From assembly GCA_965212195.1 (NCBI GenBank), contig CBDBUW010000017.1, positions 558,001-622,000 on the forward strand: a stretch of 64,000 bases of DNA, given 5' to 3'. The DNA is from JAJCYK01 sp965212195. Its GTDB lineage: Bacteria > Bacteroidota > Bacteroidia > Cytophagales > Cyclobacteriaceae. The position numbers and the translations under genes were made by a program. Shown in pieces: positions 1 to 9,767 of the stretch. Under the pieces are notes generated by a model. The model made no database searches and was not told the DNA's origin. It saw only the letters and a list, made by a program, of their open reading frames with translations. Numbering within the stretch: the stretch's first letter is position 1; every line of letters starts with the position of its first letter.

Positions 1-390
1 CAATGCCACCCCTCCGGGTTTCAGTACCCGGTGGATCTCCATTAAATATTGCAGATCGTCCTTAATGTGTTCGATAACCTGAAAACTAACCACGCAATCG
101 AAATGATCATTCTCCAGGCCCTGAAGTGGCGGCAACAACATTTGAACAAATTCCACATGGGAGAATTTAGGCCTCAATTTGTCAAGAACAGGGCCTATCT
201 TGTCAACCGCGGTATAACTTTGACAGAGGGGGTACAATAGCTCGATACCCCGGCCCTCGCCGCATCCCACTTCCAGAAGATGACCCGTAATATACGGCTG
301 AGCCAGGTAATAAGCTGTTAGAAGCCTTTGGTGAATGGGGTTGTCGGAGCTAAGACTATCGCTGGCGATCTCCGTTGTAAATGTGGCCAT
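1..390 (-). CDS. Class I SAM-dependent methyltransferase (C-terminus off the window)
   Basis: This is the N-terminal 130 residues of a class I methyltransferase, read leftwards from an ATG at 390 and cut by the window edge. The SAM-binding glycine loop LLEVGCGEGRG is at about residues 38-48. The later FDCVVSFQVIEHI stretch and HRVLKPGGVAL match the post-I and motif III regions of the Methyltransf_11 group. The substrate cannot be told. It is divergent from the GWxTD gene, with 96 bp between the two starts. I saw no clean TAnnTTTG element for either direction in that gap. Confidence 0.85.
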   Translation of the reverse strand, partial: MATFTTEIASDSLSSDNPIHQRLLTAYYLAQPYITGHLLEVGCGEGRGIELLYPLCQSYTAVDKIGPVLDKLRPKFSHVEFVQMLLPPLQGLENDHFDCVVSFQVIEHIKDDLQYLMEIHRVLKPGGVAL

Positions 391-486
391 TAAACATGTA
401 ATTTGGTCCCTAAAGTTATACTAAAATTTGCAAGATAGTCAGCGCGGCAGGTTTATAAATTGGGTCAAATTATTTAATATTATCCA

Positions 487-1707
487 ATGACTTGGGGAAT
501 GTTATTGCCTTGTAGAATTAAAAGTGGTCTGGTTGTTGGCATATTATTCCAAATGGGCGTGGTGGCGACAGTGTATGGTCAGGACGAAGTTATTAATGGA
601 GCAGATGTATACCGAAATCAGGGAATGGTCTTGGGGAAGTTCAAAAGCCTGGTGGAAGGTGATTCCCTGATCTTATATGCGCAAATCACTTTTGCCAACT
701 CGGTTTCCGATTCCATACCCCTTTCTACCCAGGTAGAATTTGAAGATGGATCCCGTGAAACTGCTGTACTTGAATTACATCAGGCTATTGACAATCAAGA
801 GGATCGGGTCTTTACTTTCAAATGGATCTACTCCCTGGATCAATCGATTTCCAGCTTCTCCCTCGAAGTCAATACTCGACCACGGATTTGGACCTTTGTG
901 GAAGGTATTGCGCCCTTCGCATCGCATCCACAAGGTGGCATCCATCTAGTAGACAGCTATAAAGGTCTCCCTCTTTTCGATCCCTTTCATGGATTGAAAG
1001 ATAGCTTACGCATTGAAAGCCGTGCATCAGTTGATACCGTATATGCGTTTTACTATGGACATTCTTTTGACCCTGCCCGGCCACCCATGTCGTTGCGTGC
1101 TAGCCAGTCCTCTTCCGAACTCACCATTGACAGTGTCTTGGCCCTGCCGGTAGGTGAGAATATAAACCTTCCATTATCCGGACTTTATTTGATCCAGGCT
1201 GATACCAACGGTATTGAAGGGGCTGCTTTGTACGTAGGGCGCAAGGGATATCCCAAGCCAAGAATGCTGCAGGAGCTATCAGAGCCTTTGGTCTACATCA
1301 CCACCAAGGAAGAGTTCCAGGAGATTAAGTCCGACTTCTCCAGCAAAAAAGCTTTTGACAAGTTCTGGCTGTCCACAGTGGGCAACCCTCAAAAAGCTCG
1401 TGGTTCCATAAAGAAATATTACCAATTCGTAGAATCGGCCAATCGGTACTTTACCAGCTACAAGCCAGGTTGGAAGACCGATCGAGGAATGATTTTTACG
1501 GTCATGGGTCCCCCCATTATGGTTAATAAAAGCAAAAATCTCGAGATCTGGGGATATTTGCAGGGCGATTCAGAGGTAGAATTTACGTTTTTAAAGGTAG
1601 GTAACATCTTTTCCGACAATCACTACGAACTTCAGCGAGAAGAAAAGCTTGACAGGCCATGGTTTAGAGCCATCGACCGCTGGCGAAAAGGACTAACTGG
1701 ATTTTAA
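487..1707 (+). CDS. GWxTD domain-containing protein
   Basis: The protein has 406 residues. A hydrophobic N-terminus ending in TVYGQ at about residue 32 looks like a Sec signal peptide, so it should be periplasmic or at the outer membrane. The name-giving motif is seen as GWKTD at residues 328-332, followed by RGMIFTVMGPP, close to the C-terminus as in the family. The family is found mostly in Bacteroidota and has no assigned biochemical function. The stop codon shares one base with the start of rlmB (TAATG at 1705-1709), so the two are likely co-translated. An internal ATG at 499 is an alternative start. Confidence 0.85.
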   Translation: MTWGMLLPCRIKSGLVVGILFQMGVVATVYGQDEVINGADVYRNQGMVLGKFKSLVEGDSLILYAQITFANSVSDSIPLSTQVEFEDGSRETAVLELHQAIDNQEDRVFTFKWIYSLDQSISSFSLEVNTRPRIWTFVEGIAPFASHPQGGIHLVDSYKGLPLFDPFHGLKDSLRIESRASVDTVYAFYYGHSFDPARPPMSLRASQSSSELTIDSVLALPVGENINLPLSGLYLIQADTNGIEGAALYVGRKGYPKPRMLQELSEPLVYITTKEEFQEIKSDFSSKKAFDKFWLSTVGNPQKARGSIKKYYQFVESANRYFTSYKPGWKTDRGMIFTVMGPPIMVNKSKNLEIWGYLQGDSEVEFTFLKVGNIFSDNHYELQREEKLDRPWFRAIDRWRKGLTGF

Positions 1708-2459
1708 TGGAAAAGCAAAAGACTAGTCAGAAGTCCTTCATATACGGAACTCGGGCAACGCTGGCGAGCATTAATGCAGGCCGAGAGATCGACAAGATAT
1801 TGGTTCTGAAGAATCTGAACAATCCTTTGGTGCAAGAGCTACTGCAAGCTGCTCGTGATCATAAAGTACCGGTACAACGGGTACCTGTACAGAAACTGCA
1901 AAAGTACACCAGGAAAAATCACCAGGGTGTGGTCTGCCTGTTGTCGTCAATCAGCTATAGCTCACTGGATCACGTTATTTCTCAATCTTATAGTCAGGGA
2001 CAATCTCCTCTAGTAGTGGTGTTGGACCGTATAACGGACGTCCGGAATTTTGGAGCAATCGCCCGCAGTGCCGAATGTGCCGGCGCTCATGCCTTAGTAG
2101 TTCCTTCCAAAGGAAGCGCCCAGATTACTGAAGATGCTGTGAAGACCTCAGCGGGAGCTTTGAATTTCATACCGGTCTGTAGAGTACCTAATCTCATGAA
2201 CTGTATCCACGAGTTAAAAGCACAAGGCTTACAGGTAATTGCATGCACTGAAAAAACCCGCAACTTAATCTATGGTGGGAACTATTCACCTCCTACAGCC
2301 CTGGTATTGGGATCGGAGGAGAACGGCATCGACCCCAAAATATTGGAAATATGTGATGGACGTGTGAAGATCCCGATAAAGGGAAATATTGATTCTCTCA
2401 ATGTATCGGTAGCCGCAGCAGTAGCTCTTTACGAGTGTGCTCGGCAACGTTTGCCTTAA
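1707..2459 (+). CDS. rlmB: 23S rRNA 2'-O-methyltransferase, RlmB-like (SpoU/TrmH family)
   Basis: The 250-residue protein has the SpoU layout: a small N-terminal substrate-binding domain (about 1-90), then a knotted SPOUT methyltransferase domain. All three SpoU motifs are visible: DRITDVRNFGAIARSAE at about 108-124, LVLGSEENGI at about 198-208, and IPIKGNIDSLNVSVAAA at about 223-239. RlmB methylates the ribose of G2251 in 23S rRNA. TrmH-family paralogues with other targets share these motifs, so the exact site is inferred. Start and upstream stop overlap by one base. It converges on manC with only 5 bp between the stop codons. Confidence 0.85.
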   Translation: MEKQKTSQKSFIYGTRATLASINAGREIDKILVLKNLNNPLVQELLQAARDHKVPVQRVPVQKLQKYTRKNHQGVVCLLSSISYSSLDHVISQSYSQGQSPLVVVLDRITDVRNFGAIARSAECAGAHALVVPSKGSAQITEDAVKTSAGALNFIPVCRVPNLMNCIHELKAQGLQVIACTEKTRNLIYGGNYSPPTALVLGSEENGIDPKILEICDGRVKIPIKGNIDSLNVSVAAAVALYECARQRLP

Positions 2460-2464
2460 CCACA

Positions 2465-3544
2465 TTACAGGAATTGGGACAGCTTTTTGGCCTTGATATC
2501 GCTGGAAAAGTTTCTGAACTGCCGTTCATTATCTTTTTTGCAGATCACCAACACATTATCAATGTCCGCCACCAGATATCCTTCCAGCCCTTGTACTATG
2601 ATCAGCTTATCATTGGGACCCTTTACTATGCAGTTCTTGGTGTCGTAAGCCAGTACATTGGCCTCAAAAACGTTTCCTTGCTCATCTTTGGACTTAACAT
2701 CGTGCAGTGTCGACCAGGACCCCATATCGGACCACCCGAAATCGCCTAATACTACAAATACGTTGGGGGCTTTTTCCATCACTCCGTAATCGATGGATAT
2801 ATTCTTACACTGATAGTATACATCACGGATAAAGTCCTTTTCACCCGAGGTGTAATAAAGCTCTTCTCCGTGAGCAAATAGTTCCGCCATCTCCGGAAGG
2901 AATACCTCAAAAGCCGACTTTATGGTCTGCACGTTCCAAATGAAGATCCCCGAGTTCCATACAAAATCGCCACTTTCAATGAACTTTTGGGCAAGCTCCA
3001 ACTCGGGCTTTTCTGTGAAGGTTTTAACCCTCTTTACATCGTCACCACTGTCGGGCCAGAATTGAATGTAACCATAGCCGGTCTCCGGGCGGCTGGGCTT
3101 TATGCCAATGGTAACAATCTTATCGCTATACGCTGCCGCCTCCACCCCGGAAGTGATCACTTCCACGAATTGGGTTTCCTTGAATATGGCATGATCGGAG
3201 GGGCTTACCACAATTGTAGCTCCTGGGTTCTTGGAGGCAATTTTATAACTGGCATAAGCAATACAAGGCGCGGTGTTACGGCCCACTGGCTCTGTGAGGA
3301 TCTGCTCGTCTTTGAGCTCCGGAAGTTGCTCCTTAACCAATTCGTAGTATATTTCATTGGTTACTATGTAGACATTTTCCTGCGGACAAAGATTCAGAAA
3401 CCTTTGATTGGTCATTTGAATTAGAGAGTCTCCCGTACCCAGCACATCCAGAAACTGTTTGGGGCGATGATTGCGGCTATAGGGCCAGAACCTGCTGCCT
3501 ACCCCGCCTGCCATTATCACCGCAAAGGTGTCGGACTTTTTCAT
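2465..3544 (-). CDS. manC: Mannose-1-phosphate guanylyltransferase
   Basis: This 359-residue enzyme makes GDP-mannose from mannose-1-phosphate and GTP. The nucleotidyltransferase signature GGVGSRFWPYSRNHRPKQF is at about residues 13-31, and the FTEKPELELAQKF segment is also typical. It is the short form, without the C-terminal cupin isomerase domain of bifunctional ManC/AlgA. GDP-mannose feeds mannose and fucose residues of surface polysaccharide. Its start overlaps the end of kdsD by 4 bp, so the two form an operon transcribed leftwards. Confidence 0.9.
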   Translation of the reverse strand: MKKSDTFAVIMAGGVGSRFWPYSRNHRPKQFLDVLGTGDSLIQMTNQRFLNLCPQENVYIVTNEIYYELVKEQLPELKDEQILTEPVGRNTAPCIAYASYKIASKNPGATIVVSPSDHAIFKETQFVEVITSGVEAAAYSDKIVTIGIKPSRPETGYGYIQFWPDSGDDVKRVKTFTEKPELELAQKFIESGDFVWNSGIFIWNVQTIKSAFEVFLPEMAELFAHGEELYYTSGEKDFIRDVYYQCKNISIDYGVMEKAPNVFVVLGDFGWSDMGSWSTLHDVKSKDEQGNVFEANVLAYDTKNCIVKGPNDKLIIVQGLEGYLVADIDNVLVICKKDNERQFRNFSSDIKAKKLSQFL

Positions 3545-4509
3545 AAAATTCCTTCCTTTAATAAATCATGCAAGTGGACGAATCCTAAAACTTGTTTACC
3601 CTGAGCCACGATCAGTTGTGTAATATTACGCTGCTGCATAATGCCTAATGCTGAAACTGCATAGGCATCCGGTTCAATAGTTTGCGGATTGGTCGACATA
3701 ATGTCAGTAGCACCGATGAGGTCGGTTTTTTTATATTCTTTCAACATCCTCCTTAGGTCACCATCGGTAATAATACCCATCAAATTTTCTTGTTCATCCA
3801 ATACCGCGGTGGCACCTAAGCGTTTGGAGGTTATTTCCAGGATAATTTCCGGAATAGTGGCATCCGCAGAAACCGTGGGGCATTGGTTGTTGGGATAAAC
3901 ATCTGAAACTTTTAGATATAGCTTTTTCCCCAGGGAACCACCCGGATGAAATTTTGCAAAATCATCACTGCTGAACCCACGCGATTCCAGCAAACATACC
4001 GCCAAGGTGTCCCCCAAGGCCAAATGAACTGTAGTACTGGTAGTAGGGGCTAGATTATGGGGGCAAGCCTCTTCTTCGATAGTAGCATCTATTACATGGT
4101 CGGCCTGCAAAGCCAGCTCCGATTGCAGGTTGCTTACCATTGCGATAATGGGAACCTCCATTCTTTTCAGTAACGGGATCAGCACCTTTATTTCTGGGGT
4201 GTTGCCGCTTTTGGACAGGATCATGACCATGTCCTCCTTTTTGATCATGCCTAAATCACCATGAATGGCATCGGCAGCATGCATATAAATGGATGGGGTT
4301 CCGGTAGAATTAAGGGTGGCGGTGATTTTATTGGCAATGATGGCGCTCTTCCCGATTCCGCACACGATCAACCTGCCTTTGCTCTGCAGAATTACCTCTA
4401 CTGCTTTAATGAAATCATCGTTGATTAATTCACTTACACGGTGCAGTGCTTCCGCCTCATTAATCAACACTTTTTTGGCTATTTCTTTGATATTTTTTAC
4501 TAAATTCAA
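3541..4509 (-). CDS. kdsD: D-arabinose-5-phosphate isomerase, KpsF/GutQ family
   Basis: The 322-residue protein has an N-terminal SIS sugar-isomerase domain (about 40-180, with ILSKSGNTPEI) and two C-terminal CBS domains (about 205-322). The family signature FHPGGSLGKKL lies between them. It interconverts ribulose-5-phosphate and arabinose-5-phosphate, the first step to Kdo for lipopolysaccharide. It is the first gene of the kdsD-manC pair and divergent from recQ. The 67-bp gap holds a TATCTTTG element in this gene's direction. Confidence 0.9.
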   Translation of the reverse strand: MNLVKNIKEIAKKVLINEAEALHRVSELINDDFIKAVEVILQSKGRLIVCGIGKSAIIANKITATLNSTGTPSIYMHAADAIHGDLGMIKKEDMVMILSKSGNTPEIKVLIPLLKRMEVPIIAMVSNLQSELALQADHVIDATIEEEACPHNLAPTTSTTVHLALGDTLAVCLLESRGFSSDDFAKFHPGGSLGKKLYLKVSDVYPNNQCPTVSADATIPEIILEITSKRLGATAVLDEQENLMGIITDGDLRRMLKEYKKTDLIGATDIMSTNPQTIEPDAYAVSALGIMQQRNITQLIVAQGKQVLGFVHLHDLLKEGIL

Positions 4510-4537
4510 CTTGGGTTTTCAGATACAAGGATTTGTA

Positions 4538-4545
4538 CAAAGATA
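4538..4545 (-). promoter_or_regulatory. Candidate -7 element for kdsD-manC
   Basis: On the minus strand this reads TATCTTTG, an exact match to the Bacteroidota TAnnTTTG -7 element. It lies about 28 bases before the kdsD ATG. The nearest upstream TTG is only 15 bases away, shorter than usual, so the -33 part is weak. Confidence 0.4.
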
Positions 4546-4576
4546 ATCAAATTAATGAATCAAAGGGGTTGGATGT

Positions 4577-6766
4577 ATGTTGATTGAGCAAAAAGACCAA
4601 CTTAGAGAAAAGTTAAAGGAGGTATTCGGCTACGGTCAATTTCGAGGGAATCAGGAAGCTATCATAAATAATATCATGAAGGGCAAGAGCACCTTTGTGA
4701 TTATGCCAACAGGAGCCGGCAAATCCCTTTGCTATCAACTACCCGCAATCCTTCAAGAGGGTACCGCCATTGTAATATCACCATTGATCGCCCTGATGAA
4801 AAACCAGGTTGATCAACTTAACGCCTTAGGGATTAATGCTCAGTTCCTAAATTCCACACTCAGTAAGTCCGAAATTAACCGGGTGAAGCGGGAAACCTTA
4901 AACGGCATAGTTAAGCTACTTTACGTAGCCCCGGAATCCTTGACCAAACCCGATAATGTTAACTTCTTAAGTCAATCGCAAATTAGTTTTGCGGCCATCG
5001 ATGAAGCCCATTGTATTTCCGAATGGGGGCATGACTTCAGGCCGGAATACCGTAAGATCAAATCCATTCTGGAAAAACTGGGAGACTTGCCGATCATCGC
5101 GCTAACTGCTACCGCAACTCCCAAGGTACAGCTCGATATACAAAGAAACCTGCATATGGAAGATGCTCACGTGTTCAAGTCATCTTTCAATCGTAAAAAC
5201 CTCTATTATGAGGTGAGATCCAAGCAGGACATCAAAAAACAGTTGGTAAAGTTCGTCAAAGGACATCATGGCAAATCTGGTATCGTTTATTGCCTGTCCC
5301 GAAAGAAAGTAGAAGAGATCGCGGAACTGTTGCGGGTCAACGATATAAAGGCGCAACCGTACCATGCCGGTTTGGATGCCAGTGTAAGAGTAAAGAATCA
5401 AGACGATTTTTTGAACGAGGAAATTGACGTGATCGTGGCCACCATCGCTTTTGGGATGGGAATTGACAAACCCGATGTGCGATTTGTGGTGCATTATGAT
5501 ACCCCTAAATCCGTGGAGGGCTACTATCAGGAGACCGGCCGAGCGGGACGTGATGGCCTGGAAGGCAATTGTTTGATGTTCTATAGTTACAATGACATCA
5601 TTAAGCTGGAAAAGTTCAACAAAGACAAACCGGTCACCGAGAGAGAGAATGCCAAGATCCTTTTGGAGGAAATAGCTTCCTACGCCGAATCTTCGGTCTG
5701 CCGGCGACAACAATTGCTTCATTATTTTGGGGAAACCTATCTGAATGATCATTGCGCTAAAACCATGTGGTGCGATAATTGCCGCTATCCCAAGGAAAAA
5801 TTCGAGGGCAAAGACTATGTTTCGGTAGCCCTCAGCGCAGTAAATGAAACCAGTCAACGTTTTGGCATACGCCATTTGTCGAATGTTATCCGGGGTGTGA
5901 GCAATCAATATGTTGAGAGCTACAAGCACAGCGAATTACCGGTTTATGGACAGGGCCATTCCGAAAGCGAGGAGTTTTGGTGTTCGGTACTCAGGCAAAG
6001 TCTTTTGCAGGAGTACCTGCAAAAAGATATTGAGAATGTGGGGGTGTTGAAGCTCAGCCAGAAAGGCGAGAAGTTCCTTAAGGATCCTCAATCCGTAATC
6101 TTGTCTAAAGATCATGAATACGGAGAGCATGACGATACCGCATCCAACAATGAGATAATAGCCCGCAAATCTTATGATACGGCGCTGTTTGAACTACTAA
6201 AGGGTCTACGAAAAAAGATTGCCCGACAACGCGAACTGCCGCCTTATGTGATTTTTCAAGATCCTTCTTTGGAAGAGATGGCGATTACCTATCCCACCAC
6301 CAAAGAAGAGTTGGGACAGATCAATGGAGTAGGTCAAGGCAAGATCTCAAAGTTCGGAGAGCCTTTTATCAAGGCCATTAAACAATATGTGGAAGAAAAT
6401 GACATCACAACCGCATCGGATGTGGTGATAAAATCGGCCATAAATAAATCCAAAAACAAGATATTCATTATTCAACAAATTGATAGAAAAGTGGATCTGG
6501 AAGAAATAGCCGAATCCAAGAATATGAAAATGGAAGAACTCCTAGGTGAGATCGAGCAAATCTGCTATTCCGGCACCAAGCTCAATCTCGACTATTACGT
6601 GGAGCAGATCATGGATGATGAAAGACAAGACGATCTGTATGATTATTTCATGGATGCAGAAACTGACAGCATTTCTTTGGCCATGAAGGAACTGGAGGAA
6701 GAGGATTACTCCGAAGAAGAACTACGGCTGATGCGTATTAAATTCCTATCTGAATACGCCAATTAA
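4577..6766 (+). CDS. recQ: ATP-dependent DNA helicase RecQ
   Basis: RecQ is a 3'-to-5' DNA helicase of recombination and replication-fork repair. In this 729-residue protein Walker A is TGAGKS at 45-50 and the DEAH box is at 142-145, followed by the RecQ-typical CISEWGHDFRPEY. Motif VI is seen as YYQETGRAGRDG. A zinc-binding RQC region follows, with four Cys between VCRRQQ and MWCDNC. An HRDC-like domain lies at about 530-610. The acidic C-terminal extension of about 100 residues is longer than in E. coli RecQ and resembles the helix-turn-helix tail of Bacteroidota RecQ. purD follows after 34 bp on the same strand. Confidence 0.95.
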   Translation: MLIEQKDQLREKLKEVFGYGQFRGNQEAIINNIMKGKSTFVIMPTGAGKSLCYQLPAILQEGTAIVISPLIALMKNQVDQLNALGINAQFLNSTLSKSEINRVKRETLNGIVKLLYVAPESLTKPDNVNFLSQSQISFAAIDEAHCISEWGHDFRPEYRKIKSILEKLGDLPIIALTATATPKVQLDIQRNLHMEDAHVFKSSFNRKNLYYEVRSKQDIKKQLVKFVKGHHGKSGIVYCLSRKKVEEIAELLRVNDIKAQPYHAGLDASVRVKNQDDFLNEEIDVIVATIAFGMGIDKPDVRFVVHYDTPKSVEGYYQETGRAGRDGLEGNCLMFYSYNDIIKLEKFNKDKPVTERENAKILLEEIASYAESSVCRRQQLLHYFGETYLNDHCAKTMWCDNCRYPKEKFEGKDYVSVALSAVNETSQRFGIRHLSNVIRGVSNQYVESYKHSELPVYGQGHSESEEFWCSVLRQSLLQEYLQKDIENVGVLKLSQKGEKFLKDPQSVILSKDHEYGEHDDTASNNEIIARKSYDTALFELLKGLRKKIARQRELPPYVIFQDPSLEEMAITYPTTKEELGQINGVGQGKISKFGEPFIKAIKQYVEENDITTASDVVIKSAINKSKNKIFIIQQIDRKVDLEEIAESKNMKMEELLGEIEQICYSGTKLNLDYYVEQIMDDERQDDLYDYFMDAETDSISLAMKELEEEDYSEEELRLMRIKFLSEYAN

Positions 6767-6800
6767 GGGCAGCCTACGGTATGTACAAAATTATTCAACT

Positions 6801-8096
6801 ATGAACATATTGATCCTGGGGTCAGGGGGCCGGGAGCACGCATTTGCATGGAAGTTGGTGGCCAGTCCAAAGTGTGAACGTCTGTATGTAGCACCTGGAA
6901 ATGCCGGTACCGCCAAACTGGCGGAAAATCTTGCGGTCGACCCTAACGATTTTCCCGCTGTAGCCGCACAAGTAATTGCAAAAGATATCCATTTAGTGAT
7001 CGTCGGCCCTGAGGAGCCACTGGCCAGGGGGGTCCGGGACTATTTCGATCAACATAGCCAACTGAAGAAGGTACTGCTAGTGGGGCCCGGAAAAGAGGGC
7101 GCCCTTCTGGAGAGCAGTAAGGACTTTGCGAAACGGTTCATGAATAAATACGGTATTCCCACAGCCCGGCATCGAACTTTCAATCTGGAAACTTTGGAGG
7201 AAGGTCTGGAATACCTTAGAGGGCAGGAAATGCCTATTGTACTAAAAGCCGATGGCCTGGCTGCCGGTAAAGGAGTGGTAATTTGTCAATCTCTAAACGA
7301 GGCTGAAAGGGTTCTCCATGAAATGCTGGCAGAGGCCAAGTTCGGCACCGCTAGCTCGCAAGTAGTGGTAGAACAGTTTCTGGATGGTATTGAAGTTTCT
7401 GTGTTTGTGCTTACTGACGGGAACCACTACAAGGTTTTGCCAGAAGCTAAAGATTACAAACGCATCGGGGATGGGGACACCGGGCCCAACACCGGAGGGA
7501 TGGGCGCAATTTCACCAGTACCCTTTGTCGATCGGGAATTTATGCAGAAGGTGGAGCAACAGATCATTATACCTACGATTGAAGGACTCAAACATGAAGA
7601 TATTCATTACCGGGGCTTTATATTCCTGGGCTTGATCAATGTTGAGGGCAACCCCATGGTGATTGAATACAATGTACGTATGGGAGATCCGGAAACACAA
7701 GCTGTACTTCCACGCCTTAAAACCGACATGGTGGACCTAATGACAGCCTGTGCCCGCGGTAAGCTGTCGGAGGTGTCCATAGAAATTGATCGCCGCAGTA
7801 GCGCCACCGTGGTAATGGTATCTGGGGGATATCCCGATACCTACCAAAAAGGCTACCCTATCTCAGGGCTGGAACAAGAGACTTCCAGCGTGATATTTCA
7901 TGCTGGAACGAACTTACGTGCCGGTACAGTCCATACCAATGGAGGTAGAGTATTGGCGATTACCAGTTTAGACGGTGTTTTGGAAAACGCCCTGGACAAT
8001 GTCTATCAAACAGTATCCAATATCGCTTGGGAAGACGCTAACTACAGAAGGGATATCGGTCAGGATCTCCTGGTAAATTCAAACAAATCTGTATAA
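6801..8096 (+). CDS. purD: Phosphoribosylamine-glycine ligase
   Basis: This 431-residue enzyme is of normal GARS length. It joins glycine to 5-phosphoribosylamine with ATP in de novo purine synthesis. The N-terminal ILGSGGREHAFAWKL is the family signature. The ATP-grasp region contains VLKADGLAAGKGVV, and the conserved DTGPNTGGMGA and EYNVRMGDPETQ segments are present. It sits between recQ and ricT on the same strand, with no other pur genes nearby. Confidence 0.96.
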   Translation: MNILILGSGGREHAFAWKLVASPKCERLYVAPGNAGTAKLAENLAVDPNDFPAVAAQVIAKDIHLVIVGPEEPLARGVRDYFDQHSQLKKVLLVGPGKEGALLESSKDFAKRFMNKYGIPTARHRTFNLETLEEGLEYLRGQEMPIVLKADGLAAGKGVVICQSLNEAERVLHEMLAEAKFGTASSQVVVEQFLDGIEVSVFVLTDGNHYKVLPEAKDYKRIGDGDTGPNTGGMGAISPVPFVDREFMQKVEQQIIIPTIEGLKHEDIHYRGFIFLGLINVEGNPMVIEYNVRMGDPETQAVLPRLKTDMVDLMTACARGKLSEVSIEIDRRSSATVVMVSGGYPDTYQKGYPISGLEQETSSVIFHAGTNLRAGTVHTNGGRVLAITSLDGVLENALDNVYQTVSNIAWEDANYRRDIGQDLLVNSNKSV

Positions 8097-8152
8097 ACTT
8101 CGGCTGGCAAACAGAAAATTGTAAATTAACTGATTGATAAAGCAAGTTATCT

Positions 8153-9292
8153 ATGTCAGGATGCAATACATGCGGTATCGGGGAAGACGGTAAAGTTGCC
8201 GGTTGCCAAAATAACGGCGGATGTCTTACCGGTGGATGTAATAAGCTGAACGTATTTGATTGGCTTTCTAATATGAATGCCCCTCTTGGTCAAGAATTCA
8301 ATATCGTGGAAGTGCGCTTTAAGAATGGCAAGAAGGATTTTTTCAGGAACTCAGAGGGATTGGATATATTCAATGGTGATCCGGTAATCGTAGACGTACC
8401 CAACGGGCATCACCTGGGATACATATCCCTTCAGGGTGAGTTGGTGCGATTGCAAATGCAAAAAAAGAAGGTCCTCAATGACGAAAAAGTGCGGAAAATA
8501 TACCGGGTTGCCAGCCCTAAAGATCTGGAGAAGTATCAGCAAGTCCGTAAACGAGAACATCCCACCCTTAACCGAACCCGGGAAATTATTAGTGAAATAG
8601 GCTTACAGATGAAACTCACCGACGTGGAATTTCAGGCCGATAACACCAAAGCAACATTCTACTATTCTGCCGATGAAAGGGTAGACTTTAGAGAGTTGAT
8701 AAAAATTCTTGCTGGTGAATTTCGGATCAGGGTAGAAATGCGTCAGATAAGTCTGAGACAGGAAGCCAGCCGCCTAGGAGGCATCGGCAGCTGTGGCCGG
8801 GAATTGTGTTGCTCTACCTGGCTTACGGATCTAAAAAGTGTATCCACTGCCGCCGCCCGTTATCAAAACCTCAGTCTGAATCCCAGCAAATTGTCAGGTC
8901 AGTGTGGCCGGCTAAAATGTTGCCTAAACTTCGAACTGGAAAGTTATCTGGATGCCCTAAAGGATATTCCTAAAATTGAGGAGCCCTTAAAGACCAAAAA
9001 GGGCCTTGCAAAATTGCAAAAGACCGACATTTTCCGAAAGATCATGTGGTTTGGTTACGAACAGGAGAACTCATGGCATCCGGTGTCCAGTCAACGTGTA
9101 AAAGAAATTCAAGCACTGAATCAACAAGGAATAGTCCCTGAGAACCTGGAGGTCAACGAAGGTGCAAACGGAGAACAACGCATTCGGGCGATGAACCTGG
9201 AACTCCAAAGAATGGACAAAAAATACCGCCGAAACAAAAAGAAGCGGCCCTATAAACGCCGTAAGAAAAACTCCTCAAACAATGATTCGTAA
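8153..9292 (+). CDS. ricT: PSP1 domain protein, RicT/YaaT-like
   Basis: The 379-residue protein has the PSP1 fold at about 50-250. It carries two Cys clusters typical of the family, IGSCGRELCCSTW and SGQCGRLKCCLNF. The N-terminus adds further cysteines (SGCNTCG, GCQNNGGCLTGGC), and the C-terminus is a Lys/Arg tail that may bind RNA. In Bacillus, RicT (YaaT) is part of the Fe-S-containing Y-complex that controls RNase Y; whether that holds here is inference. The last 11 bp overlap the start of gldH, a gene order I know from other Bacteroidota. Confidence 0.85.
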   Translation: MSGCNTCGIGEDGKVAGCQNNGGCLTGGCNKLNVFDWLSNMNAPLGQEFNIVEVRFKNGKKDFFRNSEGLDIFNGDPVIVDVPNGHHLGYISLQGELVRLQMQKKKVLNDEKVRKIYRVASPKDLEKYQQVRKREHPTLNRTREIISEIGLQMKLTDVEFQADNTKATFYYSADERVDFRELIKILAGEFRIRVEMRQISLRQEASRLGGIGSCGRELCCSTWLTDLKSVSTAAARYQNLSLNPSKLSGQCGRLKCCLNFELESYLDALKDIPKIEEPLKTKKGLAKLQKTDIFRKIMWFGYEQENSWHPVSSQRVKEIQALNQQGIVPENLEVNEGANGEQRIRAMNLELQRMDKKYRRNKKKRPYKRRKKNSSNNDS

Positions 9293-9767
9293 CTGCTGCT
9301 TTTTTTTAATTATCTCCATAGTACTTAGTTGTAATGATGAGCAAAGGGTTTTCGAAAAAAATATAGATTTTGATGAACAATCCTGGGTGGTGAGCAACAT
9401 CCCAGCATTTGAGTTTGAGATCCTGGAGACCACTCGCACCTACGATCTTTTTTACAATGTCAGGAATTCAATATCCTATCCGTATCACAATCTATATGTC
9501 AAATACTCTTTGGAAGATACCCTGGGAAATGTGATCAGTAGCAAACTCCAAAATATGGACTTGTTTGATCCAGTTACCGGCAAACCATACGGAGAAGGAC
9601 TGGGAGACATTTTCGATCACCGTATCTTAGCGCTGGACAAGCATCAATTTGACCGACCGGGTGTTTATCGCTTCAAAGTTCAGCAATATATGCGGCAGGA
9701 CACGCTGCCCATGATCCTCTCGGTAGGATTGAGAGTGGCCTATTCTGAGCTTGAAACTACTCCCTAA
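9282..9767 (+). CDS. gldH: Gliding motility lipoprotein GldH
   Basis: This is a 161-residue lipoprotein. The N-terminus has a hydrophobic segment ending in a VLSC lipobox, with the lipidated Cys near residue 17. Length, the FEKNIDFDEQSWV start of the mature part and the position directly behind ricT identify GldH. GldH is needed for gliding in Flavobacterium johnsoniae, but its exact role is not settled. The ATG lies inside ricT (11-bp overlap), suggesting translational coupling. Its TAA shares three bases with the TAG of the opposing kinase gene (CTAA at 9764-9767). Confidence 0.85.
   Translation: MIRNCCFFLIISIVLSCNDEQRVFEKNIDFDEQSWVVSNIPAFEFEILETTRTYDLFYNVRNSISYPYHNLYVKYSLEDTLGNVISSKLQNMDLFDPVTGKPYGEGLGDIFDHRILALDKHQFDRPGVYRFKVQQYMRQDTLPMILSVGLRVAYSELETTP

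Noticed and set aside
391..486. Promoters in the gap between the methyltransferase and GWxTD genes
   Set aside because: Only imperfect TAATTTG/TAAAATTTG-like strings with wrong internal spacing are present.
5180..5929. 249-codon open frame on the minus strand
   Set aside because: It lies wholly inside recQ, has no recognisable domain and is a shadow of the coding frame.
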